From positions 1 through 55,201 of the forward strand of contig JAAXZN010000037.1 in assembly GCA_012719855.1 (NCBI GenBank): DNA of 55,201 nucleotides, in the 5' to 3' direction. The position numbers were made by a program, and so were the translations under genes. This document shows, in pieces, positions 28,388 through 39,316 of the stretch. This DNA comes from Serratia liquefaciens. GTDB taxonomy: Bacteria > Pseudomonadota > Gammaproteobacteria > Enterobacterales > Enterobacteriaceae. The stretch's first letter is position 1. Each line of letters begins with the position of its first letter. The notes under the pieces were generated by a model, which was not told the DNA's origin, did not search any database, and saw only the letters and a list, made by a program, of their open reading frames with translations.

Positions 28388-29307
28388 CGGGTTACCTTAA
28401 TGACGAACGAGGGGCCGTATGCCATGCCCCTGCGGGATTCAAAGGTGGTTTTACTGGCCTTGCGTCAACACGCCGACCCACCACAAAACAGCCTGTAATT
28501 GTAACCGATCTGATGGGGTACGTCAGCAGTTGGCTCGGGGGAAGGTGAAAGTCGGCGTGATAAAGCATTGCGTTGTGTCTGGCCCACCAAGGGGCGAAGA
28601 GGATGGGTCACGAAGCGGATAATTCAGACGAGCAAAAAGAATAGGCTGATGGAAAAATCAAATAGCAAACTTAGTGTTTTTTGTTTCTGCGCCCAGCGTC
28701 CAGCGTATTATTACGGCGCGATTTGAAGTGACGATATATCGCATAGGCAGCAATAATCACTAATAACAGGGATATTATTAAAAGGAACATAATGGAGGGT
28801 CTCTGGCTCAATTTTCACTAAAGTAGCCCAATTGATATTTTCACGCAATTACCCACGGGGTGTTTAGGAGGATTCTCATGTTGGGTGTAAAATAAATCCA
28901 TTTAAAACATATTGTTAATTTGTCTGTTTTTAGTTGTCTTGTTTTTTAATGTCTTTTTACTACGCTGGCGTTAACTATTTTTTAAGCATTTATGAACGAC
29001 GGATTAGGTGAATTATCAGGCTTAATAAGTTAGTAAAATTCTCAATCCATCAGTCATAAGAAAAAGCTATAAACTTATGCGTTAACTTTCATCTGAAATT
29101 GGATTCGGGTAGGTGTCAATTGGTGCGGTAATAGCGTCTTCGTTAATATTCATTTTGTACTTTTGGCGGGCTTAACGGGAGGGGATTTTACCCTTTTGCA
29201 CTTTGCGGTTAAAAATTTCAGTTTCCCGGGCCGGTCGGGTGGATAGCAACGTCTCAGGCGTGTAAATTACTTCCCCTGAAAACCGCTTTTGTTGTTTCGA
29301 GGACCCT
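28388..29307. other. Long AT-rich intergenic region between argS and yecM
   Basis: A 920-base gap. The first 280 bases are of normal composition and hold the argS promoter. The remainder (about 28630-29160) is strikingly AT-rich. It contains a possible 39-codon membrane-protein ORF on the minus strand (28671-28790). It also has a strong Shine-Dalgarno TAGGAGGA before a five-codon ORF (28878-28895, MLGVK) on the plus strand. The last 140 bases carry the yecM promoter. Nothing else could be supported. Confidence 0.55.
28671..28790 (-). CDS. Candidate 39-aa single-span membrane protein
   Basis: The minus-strand ORF reads MFLLIISLLLVIIAAYAIYR, then 19 mostly basic and polar residues (HFKSRRNN...GRRNKKH). 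One hydrophobic helix at 2-18 followed by a positively charged tail is typical of enterobacterial small inner-membrane proteins, with the tail cytoplasmic. No good Shine-Dalgarno is seen (the bases before ATG are CCCTCCATT), which lowers confidence. I recognise no homologue. The surroundings are AT-rich and otherwise empty. Confidence 0.4.
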   Translation of the reverse strand: MFLLIISLLLVIIAAYAIYRHFKSRRNNTLDAGRRNKKH

Positions 29308-29871
29308 ATGACTAGCTTCCCGGCCATTGCCGAACTTCACGATTTAGCGCTGGATCTGCCGCGTTTTGAACAGGCGCTGAGCCAGTTTGCCGAAAAACTG
29401 CATCTGGATCTGTCCCAGTTCACGGCAGACCATGTTTCGCTGCGTTGCCATCAAAACACCACCGCTGAACGCTGGCGACTGGGGTTACAGCAGTGTGGTT
29501 CACTGCTGTCGGAGGCGATGATCAATGGCCGTCCGATTTGCCTGTTTGATCTCCAGCAACCGCTCAAGGTGGGACCTTGGCTGATCGACTGCGTGGAGCT
29601 GCCTTATCCCGGTGACAAGCGCTACCCGCACGAAGGTTGGGAACACGTAGAGTTGGTGCTTAGCGGCGAACCGGCCACGCTTTATGCGCGTGCGTTGGCC
29701 CACTTGCCGGATGAAGCGCTGCTGGCGCCGGGCATCAAACTGAAACAAAGTTCACCTAAAGGGGAAGGCGAACGTTTACCGAACCCAACGCTGGCGATTA
29801 CCGACGGCACCGTGACGATCAAATTCCATCCTTATTCCATCAGGGAAATTGTCGCCAGCGAACAGGGTTAA
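29308..29871 (+). CDS. yecM: VOC-fold protein YecM
   Basis: YecM is a 187-residue protein with a glyoxalase/VOC-like metalloprotein fold (DUF991); its function is unknown. Segments HVSLRCHQNTTAERWR and GRPICLFDLQQPL, and the possible metal ligands in KRYPHEGWEHVELVL and VTIKFHPYSIREIV, match the family. It lies between argS and cutC, as in E. coli. The last four bases overlap the convergent lyase gene. Confidence 0.9.
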   Translation: MTSFPAIAELHDLALDLPRFEQALSQFAEKLHLDLSQFTADHVSLRCHQNTTAERWRLGLQQCGSLLSEAMINGRPICLFDLQQPLKVGPWLIDCVELPYPGDKRYPHEGWEHVELVLSGEPATLYARALAHLPDEALLAPGIKLKQSSPKGEGERLPNPTLAITDGTVTIKFHPYSIREIVASEQG

Positions 29872-31019
29872 TTGGGCTGCAGCGAGCGGGTGGCCAGCAG
29901 CATGCGGTCTAACGCCTGGCTGAGCAGTTCGCGCCGACAACCAAAATTCAACCGGACAAAGCGCCGGTTGCCAAAATCCAGACCCGGGCTTAATCCTACG
30001 CCGGCCTGTTCAAAGAAGGCGTGCGGGTTATCGACCGGCAGCTGGCTGCAATCAATCCAGGCCAGATAGGTGGCTTCGACAGGCTGCAACGCCAGGCCGG
30101 GCATGGCATTAATACGTTCGGTCACCCAATCACGGTTGGCACGCAGATAGATCAACAACGCGTCCAGCCACTCTTGCCCATGTTGGTAAGCGGCCTGTGC
30201 GGCAACCAATGCGAGCACGTCCACCTCTGGCACAATGCCGCTGCGCGCCCGGACCAGCTTCTTGCGCAGCTCCGGGTTGGGAATAATCGCCATTGAGGCA
30301 CCGAGACCGGCGATATTGAAGGTTTTCGACGGCGACATCAGCGTGACGCTGCGTTGGGCGGCATCCTCATTCAACGTGGCGAAGGGGATGTGTTCACAAC
30401 CCGCTTCAAGCAGCAGATCGCAATGAATTTCATCCGAACAAACAACCAGATTATGGTTTTTGGCAAACTGATGCTGTTGCAACAGTTCCTGCCTGCGGTA
30501 GACGGTGCCGCCCGGGTTTTGCGGGTTGCACAACATCAATAATCTCTCTGTACCGCTGAGTTGCGCTTCGACAGCGCTGAAATCCAATAGCCAGCGCCGG
30601 TCCTGCAGCGTCAACGGCACCGGCAGCTGCGTGCGGCCGGCAAATTTCGCTGCTTTGCGAAACGGTGGATAGATAAGTGAGGGAGCCAGCGTGCCTTCTC
30701 CCTCGGCGGTAAAAGCCCGCACGCATAAATTCAGGCCGCAAACCAGGCCAGGCAGGAAAACCAACCATTCGGGATTGATACGCCAGCCGTAGCGCTCTAG
30801 CATACGGTGGGTAAAAACCTCAATCAGCTCAGGGGAGGGATGACCGTAGCCGAACACGGCATGCGCAACGCGCTGCTGTAAGGCATCGATAATCGCTGGC
30901 GGTGACGGGAAGTCGGTATCGGCGACCCAGAGTGGAATAATATCGCGTCCACGATATTTATCCCACTTAACGCTGTCACTGTGACTGCGGTCTACCCACA
31001 GATCAAAATTGAATGCCAT
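29868..31019 (-). CDS. PLP-dependent C-S lyase/aminotransferase, PatB/MalY type
   Basis: A fold type I PLP enzyme of 383 residues. The PLP lysine is in SPSKTFNIAGLG (about residue 233), with CNPQNPGGTVY and VVCSDEIHCDLLL (Asp binding the pyridine N) before it, and RFVRLNFGCRRELL near the C-terminus binding the carboxylate. The start NFDLWVDRSHSDSVKWD is typical of PatB/MalY cystathionine beta-lyases, which split cystathionine or cysteine conjugates to a thiol, pyruvate and ammonia. The precise substrate is unknown. This gene is extra relative to E. coli yecM-cutC and converges with yecM. Confidence 0.82.
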   Translation of the reverse strand: MAFNFDLWVDRSHSDSVKWDKYRGRDIIPLWVADTDFPSPPAIIDALQQRVAHAVFGYGHPSPELIEVFTHRMLERYGWRINPEWLVFLPGLVCGLNLCVRAFTAEGEGTLAPSLIYPPFRKAAKFAGRTQLPVPLTLQDRRWLLDFSAVEAQLSGTERLLMLCNPQNPGGTVYRRQELLQQHQFAKNHNLVVCSDEIHCDLLLEAGCEHIPFATLNEDAAQRSVTLMSPSKTFNIAGLGASMAIIPNPELRKKLVRARSGIVPEVDVLALVAAQAAYQHGQEWLDALLIYLRANRDWVTERINAMPGLALQPVEATYLAWIDCSQLPVDNPHAFFEQAGVGLSPGLDFGNRRFVRLNFGCRRELLSQALDRMLLATRSLQPN

Positions 31020-31119
31020 AGTTATTACCCTGAGCTGGCTTATGGTTACTATGAGCCTACGTGAGAAATCGAAAAATTAACAATGGCCGTCGCAAGTTAG
31101 CCGTCATCTGGGGGGGACA

Positions 31120-31878
31120 ATGATTAAACTGGAAGTTTGCTGCTATAGCGTCGATTGTGCGCTGACGGCCGAGCGGGCAGGAGCCGATCGCATAGAACTG
31201 TGCGCCAGCCAAAGTGAGGGAGGTTTGACACCGAGCTACGGTTCTTTGCGCCTGGCGCGCGACAGAGTCAGCGTACCGGTGCATCCTATTGTTCGTCCGC
31301 GCGGCGGGGATTTTTGCTACGGCGCGGTGGATTTTGACGTGATTAAGCATGATATCGCCCAGATCCGCGATATGGGCTTTGCCGGTGTGGTGGTGGGCAT
31401 GCTGGATGAAGAAGGGCATATCGATCTGCCGCGCATGCAAGAAGTGATGCGTTTGAGCGGTAATATGGCGGTGACGTTCCACCGCGCTTTCGACATGTGC
31501 CAAAATCCGCTGGTGGCGCTCGATCAACTGACTCAGTTGGGCGTGGCGAGAATACTCACCTCGGGCCAGCAGCAAAATGCGGAATTGGGGTTGCCCTTGC
31601 TACGCGACCTGGTGCAGGCCAGCCAGGGGCCGGTCATTATGGCCGGTGCCGGCGTGCGGCTCAGCAACCTGCACAAGTTTGTCGATATCGGTATTCAGGA
31701 GCTGCACAGCTCCTCCGGTCATGCGGTGCCTTCGACCATGCGCTATCGCAAAGCCGGTGTCACCATGTGTTCAGACAGTGAGTTTGACGAGTTCAGCCAC
31801 TATTGCGTAGACGGCGACATGGTAGAGGCGATGAAAAACTCGCTGGCCCTGGTTGATCCTCTGGCGCAAAGCGCCTAA
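31120..31878 (+). CDS. cutC: CutC-family protein (copper homeostasis, TIM barrel)
   Basis: A 252-residue TIM-barrel cytoplasmic protein. Family motifs seen: [65 protein letters not shown] and a segment ending [10 protein letters not shown]. CutC was first linked to copper tolerance in E. coli, but later work attributes part of that effect to neighbouring sequence, so the biochemical role is uncertain. It is followed by a clear terminator and then the small lipoprotein cluster. Confidence 0.92.
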   Translation: MIKLEVCCYSVDCALTAERAGADRIELCASQSEGGLTPSYGSLRLARDRVSVPVHPIVRPRGGDFCYGAVDFDVIKHDIAQIRDMGFAGVVVGMLDEEGHIDLPRMQEVMRLSGNMAVTFHRAFDMCQNPLVALDQLTQLGVARILTSGQQQNAELGLPLLRDLVQASQGPVIMAGAGVRLSNLHKFVDIGIQELHSSSGHAVPSTMRYRKAGVTMCSDSEFDEFSHYCVDGDMVEAMKNSLALVDPLAQSA

Positions 31879-31897
31879 AGCGCATTGCTAACCCGCA

Positions 31898-31926
31898 AGC
31901 CCCGGTTTTCCAGCCGGGGCTTTTTT
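31898..31926 (+). terminator. Intrinsic terminator of cutC
   Basis: An 8-bp stem AGCCCCGG/CCGGGGCT with an 8-base loop, followed by six T. Confidence 0.92.
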
Positions 31927-32073
31927 ATTTCCAGATCCCCCACGGCCTTGTCCTGCCAGCGCTGGTACTGATGGCGTACAATGACAGCACCATGACAAGT
32001 GCAATAACCTCTGTCGTCAGCCAGCTCGCATGGCTGCATAAAACACAGGGAATTGTACGGTTATGGAGGAGTC

Positions 32074-32148
32074 ATGAAGTGTTATTTGATTTTGATGTTG
32101 ATGGCCTGTCTTGCATTGTCCGGCTGCGTCGCAGCTTATTACCGCTAA
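32074..32148 (+). CDS. Micro-lipoprotein A (24 aa)
   Basis: The ORF starts at an ATG preceded by GGAGGAGTC and encodes 24 residues: MKCYLILMLMACLALSGC then VAAYYR. It has a complete lipoprotein signal peptide with lipobox LSGC. After cleavage the mature lipopeptide would be only seven residues, CVAAYYR. The stop TAA overlaps the AAGGAGAG ribosome binding site of the next ORF, so the two should be coupled. The function is unknown. I have no knowledge of a described family; the near copy downstream argues that it is a real gene. Confidence 0.72.
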   Translation: MKCYLILMLMACLALSGCVAAYYR

Positions 32149-32158
32149 GGAGAGTGGC

Positions 32159-32227
32159 ATGCGTTATCTGATGATTTTATCGCTGATTTGTTGTTTAAGC
32201 GCCTGTGCCTCTTTGTATTACAGGTGA
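32159..32227 (+). CDS. Micro-lipoprotein B (22 aa)
   Basis: A second tiny ORF, 22 residues: MRYLMILSLICCLSAC then ASLYYR. The lipobox is LSAC and the predicted mature lipopeptide is CASLYYR, the same length and the same YYR end as micro-lipoprotein A. AAGGAGAG lies about five bases before the ATG. Its stop region AGGTGA doubles as the ribosome binding site of the larger lipoprotein downstream. It is probably a tandem duplicate of A. The function is unknown. Confidence 0.72.
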   Translation: MRYLMILSLICCLSACASLYYR

Positions 32228-32233
32228 ATGACG

Positions 32234-32731
32234 ATGAGAAGACTAACCGCTATTGCATTGCTGATGCTGACAGGCTGCGTGTCGGTGTATGGGCCGACAA
32301 AAACCGGTAATCAACCCGCCGAGGGCACGACAGGTGATGCATCCGTTCCCTTAGCAGCCGATGACGGCAGCCTGATCGGCAACAGAAAGCCGGATGAGCT
32401 GTTCACGCGAACCCTCGCCATTTTAAGCGCGAAAGGGATAACCCCGACGTTGACCGACAGTCGCCTTGGCGTTATCGGGGCTGCCGGAAGCGAGGCCGAA
32501 CTGGCGGGGCTTTATCTGGATTGTACCGACCAGGCGACCCCGTCGAATCTGACGGAGGAATACCGAATTCTGGTGCAGATTTACAGCGCCGGGGAGGGAA
32601 GTCACGTTAAGGTGCAGGTCAACGGCATTGCCGGGCTGACGACCGCGGATGGCAATGACAAAGTGAAACCTTTTGAATGCAAATCCAGCGGCATGCTGGA
32701 AAAGGACTTGCTGGAGGCCTGGCGAAAATAA
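32234..32731 (+). CDS. Lipoprotein of unknown function
   Basis: A 165-residue lipoprotein: signal peptide MRRLTAIALLMLTGC with lipobox LTGC (C15), then CVSVYGPTKTG and a low-complexity Gly/Thr/Ala linker (about 22-40). A globular domain follows, with the segments LFTRTLAILSAKGITPTLTD and EYRILVQIYSAGEGSHVKVQ. Two cysteines (in LYLDCTD and FECKSS) could form a disulphide. An ATG two codons upstream (32228) is less likely, because AGGTGA is better spaced from 32234. The mature start shares the Cys-x-x-x-Tyr pattern with micro-lipoproteins A and B just upstream. No family recognised. Confidence 0.75.
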   Translation: MRRLTAIALLMLTGCVSVYGPTKTGNQPAEGTTGDASVPLAADDGSLIGNRKPDELFTRTLAILSAKGITPTLTDSRLGVIGAAGSEAELAGLYLDCTDQATPSNLTEEYRILVQIYSAGEGSHVKVQVNGIAGLTTADGNDKVKPFECKSSGMLEKDLLEAWRK

Positions 32732-32738
32732 CGGGCGT

Positions 32739-32778
32739 AACGTCATCACCCCGATGGGGGCGAGGTGATGACGTTTTT
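32739..32778. terminator. Bidirectional terminator between the lipoprotein gene and cmoB
   Basis: A perfect 12-bp stem AACGTCATCACC/GGTGATGACGTT with a 13-base loop and a T-run on the plus strand. It separates the lipoprotein operon from convergent cmoB. Confidence 0.9.
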
Positions 32779-32782
32779 CGCT

Positions 32783-34503
<1,721 letters not shown>

Positions 34504-34597
34504 TCAGTTCAGAATTCGAAGGGGCATATTCTAACAGATAATGGCGAGAAAGCGCAGCGGAAGCAGGCGGCCTAGCCGCCTGAGGACGAGCTGGGGA

Positions 34598-34993
34598 TTA
34601 ATGCAGGCTAAAAATAAGATCCCAGGGAAGATAGAAAATATTGGCCAGCACCATTAACACTAACGAAATGTAGGTGGCCGCCATGCCCGAACGACGCCAG
34701 CGCACCTCGCGGTTACGCAGACCGTAGTAATGCACCAAACGGCCGGCCATCAGCATCAGACCACAAATATGGATCATCCATATTTCAGCGCCGTTCATCT
34801 CCATGATCACCAACAGCACTGTGGCGATAGGAATGTATTCTACGGCATTGCCGTGAACGCGGATTGCAGTTTGCAGCTCATAGAAACCGCCGTCCCCGTA
34901 GGCGACACGGTATTGCATCCTTAACCTAACCACGACATAAGAGAGTTTGATCAACAACAATGCGCCGAGCACTACATAAAGCGCGCTTACCAT
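34598..34993 (-). CDS. yecN: MAPEG-family membrane protein YecN
   Basis: A 131-residue inner-membrane protein with four predicted helices (about 2-20, 52-70, 73-90, 108-126). It belongs to the MAPEG superfamily (membrane-associated eicosanoid and glutathione metabolism); the core RVAYGDGGF...AIRVHGNAVEYIP is diagnostic. The bacterial function is unknown. I chose the ATG at 34993 over the one at 35005 because GGAG is well placed and the protein then matches E. coli MVSALY. Neighbours cmoA and yecE are as in E. coli. Confidence 0.93.
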   Translation of the reverse strand: MVSALYVVLGALLLIKLSYVVVRLRMQYRVAYGDGGFYELQTAIRVHGNAVEYIPIATVLLVIMEMNGAEIWMIHICGLMLMAGRLVHYYGLRNREVRWRRSGMAATYISLVLMVLANIFYLPWDLIFSLH

Positions 34994-35095
34994 TTTTAAC
35001 TCCATTCCCTAACCAAAACTGGCAGCCAGCATCATAGCCGCCATTGCAATCACTGTCGCGAGGAAAAATCTGATGTAATTGGTCAGATTAATCGG

Positions 35096-35911
35096 TCAAA
35101 ACAGCGCATCCTGCTCCGGCCAGTCCGGAGGCAGGGGTAAATTCGGAATAGCCTGATACAGTTGCTGCCAGATTTTCTGTGCCTGCTGGGGCGAGTCGCC
35201 GTTATCCGGCGTATGTATAAACAGATAAGGGCGGTGTTTTTGCTGCCAAAGCGGCAGTTTCTGCTGCCAGGCGTCGAACCAGCGCAGGTTATCTTGCAGC
35301 ACATCGCCGCCGATGAAACGCACCAGCGGGTTGTTGGCGGTGACCAGAGCATGCACCGGCAGCTTGGGTTTTTTCTGCTGGGCATCGCGCACGGCGGCGC
35401 TGTTGGGAAGGGCGTGATGCACCGGCCGGCTGTCGAGGATAACCCGGTTGATACCCCGTTGATGTAACCCCTGATTCAGCAGCCGCTCTTCTTCACCCTT
35501 ATCGAAAAACGCCGGATGTCGCACCTCTACGCCGTAGGTGAATTCTTTCGGCAAAGCGTCGAAAAACTGCCACATCGCCGGTAATTCCGCCGGGCCGAAC
35601 GCCGCCGGTAATTGCAGCCACAGCTGGCCTATGCGCTGATGCACCGGGCCCAGGCAGTGGTAAAATGCCTGCAGGTCGGCGGCGCAGTTACGCAGCGCGG
35701 CCTGATGGCTGATGGTGGCGGGGAACTTGAAACAGAAGCGAAAATCATCGGTGGTCATATCGCGCCAGCGCTGGACTATTTCCAGTTTGGGCAACGCGTA
35801 GAAGGTGGTATTGCCTTCCACGCAGTTAAAATAGCGGCTGTAATCCGCCAGATCGCGCAGGCCGATACGATTCCAGGCCGGGTGTTGCCACTGTGGGAGT
35901 CCGATATACAT
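35096..35911 (-). CDS. yecE: DUF72 protein YecE
   Basis: A 271-residue DUF72 protein with a TIM-barrel-like fold and no established function. Family hallmarks seen: YIGLPQWQHPAW, FNCVEGNTTFYALP, FKFPATISH, LQLPAAFGP, VEVRHPAFF and a C-terminal PYLFIHTPDN. The reading frame begins with TTG; the ATG one codon later (35911) gives the family start MYIGLP. It follows yecD on the same strand, as in E. coli. Confidence 0.93.
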   Translation of the reverse strand: MYIGLPQWQHPAWNRIGLRDLADYSRYFNCVEGNTTFYALPKLEIVQRWRDMTTDDFRFCFKFPATISHQAALRNCAADLQAFYHCLGPVHQRIGQLWLQLPAAFGPAELPAMWQFFDALPKEFTYGVEVRHPAFFDKGEEERLLNQGLHQRGINRVILDSRPVHHALPNSAAVRDAQQKKPKLPVHALVTANNPLVRFIGGDVLQDNLRWFDAWQQKLPLWQQKHRPYLFIHTPDNGDSPQQAQKIWQQLYQAIPNLPLPPDWPEQDALF

Positions 35912-35989
35912 CAAGCTTGCATCTTCCTTAATTAATTTTCCCTGCCAGTCAAAGGTGGGCGCAGCATACGGCGCCCCTACAAGTTAGCG

Positions 35990-36568
35990 TTACTGGTCGA
36001 GTGCGGCAACAATTTCACTGGTGCTGCGAACACGTGCCAGCCGCGGGAAGATATTGTCGAAAGCAAACTGGTGCATTTCCGCATTTTGCGCACTGCACAG
36101 ATCTTCGGCTATCACTAATTCGTAGCCGTGTTCCCAGGCGGCGCGAGCCGTGGATTCCACGCCAATGTTGGTGGAGATACCGCCCAACACCACCGATTTA
36201 ATGCCGCGGCGACGCAGTTGCAAGTCAAGATCGGTGCCGTAAAACGCACCCCATTGGCGCTTGGTCACCAGAATGTCGCGGTCGCTCACCGCCAGGGATT
36301 CCGGGAATTCCCACCAGTTGGCAGGCAAGCCGCCGGCAGGGGCGGGAGACGGCTTGTCCACCGGCTGTTTCAGCGCTTCGGCGAAGGAGTCGGACCAGCC
36401 GACGCGTACCAGGATCACCGGCGCTCCCAGCGAACGGAAATGTGCCGCCAACTGTGCGCCATTGGCCACCACGCTTGCGGCGCTGTGTGGGCCACCGGCG
36501 AAGGGCAGGATGCCGTTTTGCAAATCGATTAACACCAGGGCGGTGGTTTGAGCATCAAGTTTCAACAT
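35990..36568 (-). CDS. yecD: Isochorismatase-family hydrolase YecD
   Basis: A cysteine hydrolase-fold protein of 192 residues. The catalytic Asp is in VLIDLQNG, the Lys in [15 protein letters not shown], and the position of the catalytic Cys is [16 protein letters not shown]. This family has Cys just before the TxxGVxxTAR segment in active enzymes. Here the preceding residues read LGGIS, and E. coli YecD, as I recall it, has LCGIS, so the nucleophile appears to be replaced by Gly. The substrate is unknown. The start at 36568 matches the E. coli N-terminus. Confidence 0.88.
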   Translation of the reverse strand: MLKLDAQTTALVLIDLQNGILPFAGGPHSAASVVANGAQLAAHFRSLGAPVILVRVGWSDSFAEALKQPVDKPSPAPAGGLPANWWEFPESLAVSDRDILVTKRQWGAFYGTDLDLQLRRRGIKSVVLGGISTNIGVESTARAAWEHGYELVIAEDLCSAQNAEMHQFAFDNIFPRLARVRSTSEIVAALDQ

Positions 36569-36809
36569 GGAAATATCTCGTGACAAGGTGAATGAAATAC
36601 GCACAGCTTAGATAGCGCGCTAAACAAGCATCGATTCAGGCTACGTGAAAAAAGCATCACCGGTTAATGGGAAATTTGTTAATCAATGTGTTACTTCGGT
36701 GAAAAACACGTCATTTAGTGCTGCAACAAAGCTGTGTTCGCACTTATCTGTCGCATGAATTTCCTTTATAATGATCGCCTTTTTTCAACTCACTTTACTC
36801 CAACGACCT

Positions 36810-37001
36810 ATGCCGATTTATGAATATGCATGTGGTGCTTGCAGCCACCGGTTAGAGAAGTTGCAAAAATTTTCCGATGCGCCGCTGACGGATTGTCCGG
36901 CGTGTAGGCAGCCCGCGTTAACCAAGCTGATTTCTTCCACCGGTTTCCAGTTAAAGGGTACCGGGTGGTATGCAACCGACTTCAAACCGGGTAATAAGTA
37001 G
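36810..37001 (+). CDS. FmdB-type zinc-ribbon protein
   Basis: A 63-residue protein with two CxxC pairs: CGAC (about residues 8-11) and CPAC (about 29-32), spaced as in the FmdB/CxxC_CxxC_SSSS putative regulatory family, which bind zinc. The start MPIYEYAC is typical. The C-terminus [12 protein letters not shown] is also common to the family. It is probably a regulatory or rRNA-linked protein, with no proven role. A TATAAT at 36767-36772 gives a likely promoter. It stands directly before aspS and may be co-transcribed. Confidence 0.85.
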   Translation: MPIYEYACGACSHRLEKLQKFSDAPLTDCPACRQPALTKLISSTGFQLKGTGWYATDFKPGNK

Positions 37002-37075
37002 AGTTCATCAGAAAACAGCCGCGTGGCAGGCGCCAAAAGCCCGCGCGGCATCGGCTTAAGCCAAAAGGATAGCGT

Positions 37076-38851
37076 ATGCGTACTGAATATTGCGGGCAGT
37101 TGAATCTGTCCCACGTGGGCCAGGAAGTCACTCTGTGTGGTTGGGTCAACCGTCGTCGCGATCTGGGCGGCCTGATCTTTATTGATATGCGCGACCGCGA
37201 AGGCATCGTGCAGGTGTTCTTCGATCCGGACCAGAAGGCCGCGTTCGACAAGGCGTACGACCTGCGCAATGAATTCTGCATCCAGATCGTCGGCACCGTG
37301 CGTGCCCGTCCGGACAGCCAGATCAATAAAGATATGGCCACCGGCGAAGTGGAAGTGTTCGCCCATGCTCTGGAGATCATCAATCGCTCCGAGCCACTGC
37401 CGCTGGACTCCAACCAGGTCAACACCGAAGAAGCGCGCCTGAAATACCGCTACCTGGATCTGCGTCGCCCGGAAATGGCAGACCGCCTGAAAACCCGCGC
37501 CAAAATCACCAGCTTTGTTCGCCGCTTTATGGACAGCCATGGCTTCCTCGATATCGAAACCCCGATGCTGACCAAAGCCACGCCGGAAGGCGCCCGTGAC
37601 TATCTGGTCCCGAGCCGCGTACACAAAGGCAAGTTTTATGCGTTGCCGCAGTCGCCTCAGCTGTTCAAACAGCTGTTGATGATGTCCGGTTTCGACCGCT
37701 ATTACCAAATCGTCAAATGCTTCCGCGACGAAGACCTGCGTGCCGACCGTCAGCCTGAATTTACCCAGATCGACGTGGAAACTTCCTTCATGACCGCCGA
37801 TCAGGTGCGTGAGGTGATGGAGAAACTGGCGCGTGAGCTGTGGCTGGACGTGAAGGGCGTAGACCTGGGCGACTTCCCGGTGATGACCTTCGAAGAAGCC
37901 ATGCGTCGCTATGGCTCGGACAAGCCGGATCTGCGTAACCCGCTGGAACTGGTGGACGTTGCCGATCTGGTGAAGGATGTGGAGTTCAAGGTGTTCTCCG
38001 GCCCGGCTAACGATGCCAAAGGCCGCGTTGCCGCGATCTGTGTCCCAGGCGGCGCGCAGCTGACCCGTAAGCTGATCGACGAGTACGGCGCTTTCGTTAA
38101 CATCTATGGTGCCAAAGGCCTGGCCTGGCTGAAGGTCAATGACCGCGCCGCCGGCATGGAAGGCGTGCAGAGCCCGATTGCTAAATTCCTCAGCGCGGAA
38201 GTGCTGGAGGCAATTCTGGCGCGTACCAACGCGCAGAGCGGCGACATTCTGTTCTTCGGCGCCGACAGCTTCAAGATTGTGACCGATGCGATGGGCGCGC
38301 TGCGTCTGAAGCTGGGCCGCGATCTGGAACTGACCAAGCTGGACAGCTGGGCACCGCTGTGGGTCGTGGACTTCCCGATGTTCGAAGAAGACGGCGAAGG
38401 CGGTTTGTCAGCGATGCACCATCCGTTCACCGCGCCGCGCGACATGAGCCCGGAAGAGCTGGCCAGCACGCCAATTAACGCTATCGCCAATGCCTACGAC
38501 ATGGTGATTAACGGTTACGAAGTGGGTGGCGGTTCCGTGCGTATTCACCGTAGCGAAATGCAGCAGACGGTGTTCGGCATTCTGGGGATTAATGAACACG
38601 AACAGCGCGAGAAGTTTGGCTTCCTGCTGGACGCGTTGAAGTACGGCACACCGCCGCACGCCGGTTTGGCGTTTGGCCTGGATCGTCTGGTGATGCTGCT
38701 GACCGGCACCGACAACATTCGTGACGTTATCGCTTTCCCGAAAACCACCGCCGCGGCCTGCTTGATGACCGAAGCGCCAAGCTTCGCGAACCCTGCGTCG
38801 TTGCAGGAGTTGGCCATCCGAGTGGTGAATAAACCAAGCGAGAACGAGTGA
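37076..38851 (+). CDS. aspS: Aspartyl-tRNA synthetase
   Basis: A class IIb aminoacyl-tRNA synthetase charging tRNA-Asp, 591 residues. It has an N-terminal OB-fold anticodon domain (about 1-105), class II motif 1 around [19 protein letters not shown], motif 2 [18 protein letters not shown], the bacterial GAD insertion (about 290-420), and motif 3 [15 protein letters not shown] near the C-terminus. AAGGATAGCGT precedes the ATG. The stop shares its last A with the start of nudB. Confidence 0.97.
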   Translation: MRTEYCGQLNLSHVGQEVTLCGWVNRRRDLGGLIFIDMRDREGIVQVFFDPDQKAAFDKAYDLRNEFCIQIVGTVRARPDSQINKDMATGEVEVFAHALEIINRSEPLPLDSNQVNTEEARLKYRYLDLRRPEMADRLKTRAKITSFVRRFMDSHGFLDIETPMLTKATPEGARDYLVPSRVHKGKFYALPQSPQLFKQLLMMSGFDRYYQIVKCFRDEDLRADRQPEFTQIDVETSFMTADQVREVMEKLARELWLDVKGVDLGDFPVMTFEEAMRRYGSDKPDLRNPLELVDVADLVKDVEFKVFSGPANDAKGRVAAICVPGGAQLTRKLIDEYGAFVNIYGAKGLAWLKVNDRAAGMEGVQSPIAKFLSAEVLEAILARTNAQSGDILFFGADSFKIVTDAMGALRLKLGRDLELTKLDSWAPLWVVDFPMFEEDGEGGLSAMHHPFTAPRDMSPEELASTPINAIANAYDMVINGYEVGGGSVRIHRSEMQQTVFGILGINEHEQREKFGFLLDALKYGTPPHAGLAFGLDRLVMLLTGTDNIRDVIAFPKTTAAACLMTEAPSFANPASLQELAIRVVNKPSENE

Positions 38852-39297
38852 TGAACTACAAGCGTCCCGAGTCAATTCTGGTAGTGATTTATGCCAAATC
38901 CAGTGGCCGGGTGCTGATGTTACAGCGGCGCGATGATACCGAATTCTGGCAGTCGGTGACCGGCAGCCTGGAGGAAGATGAGTCGCCGCCGCATGCCGCG
39001 CGGCGTGAGGTCATGGAAGAAGTCGGCATCGATATCGAAGCAGAGAAACTGCCGTTGTTCGATTGCCAGCGCTGTGTGGAGTTTGAACTCTTTGTCCATT
39101 TGCGACATCGCTATGCCCCGGGAACCACGCGCAATAAAGAGCACTGGTTCTGTCTGGCTTTGCCTGAAGAGCGCGATCCGGTGATCACCGAGCATCACGC
39201 CTACCAGTGGCTTGAGGCGGCGCAAGCCGTGAAGTTGACCAAGTCCTGGAGCAATCAGCAGGCGATTGAAGAGTTTGTGATTAATTCAGTCCAGTAA
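38851..39297 (+). CDS. nudB: Dihydroneopterin triphosphate pyrophosphatase
   Basis: NudB removes pyrophosphate from dihydroneopterin triphosphate, the committed step of folate synthesis after GTP cyclohydrolase. The Nudix box is [20 protein letters not shown] (about 36-55) and is complete. The reading frame could start at GTG 38848, but the ATG at 38851 overlaps the aspS stop (TGATG) and fits the family; the protein has 148 residues. It is followed by yebC, as in E. coli. Confidence 0.94.
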   Translation: MNYKRPESILVVIYAKSSGRVLMLQRRDDTEFWQSVTGSLEEDESPPHAARREVMEEVGIDIEAEKLPLFDCQRCVEFELFVHLRHRYAPGTTRNKEHWFCLALPEERDPVITEHHAYQWLEAAQAVKLTKSWSNQQAIEEFVINSVQ

Positions 39298-39316
39298 TTT
39301 TTTTCGGAGATTTTTT

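Noticed and set aside
28878-28895. Five-codon ORF MLGVK behind a strong Shine-Dalgarno as a gene
   Set aside because: Too short to support coding and far (about 410 bases) from yecM; mentioned only as part of the intergenic description.
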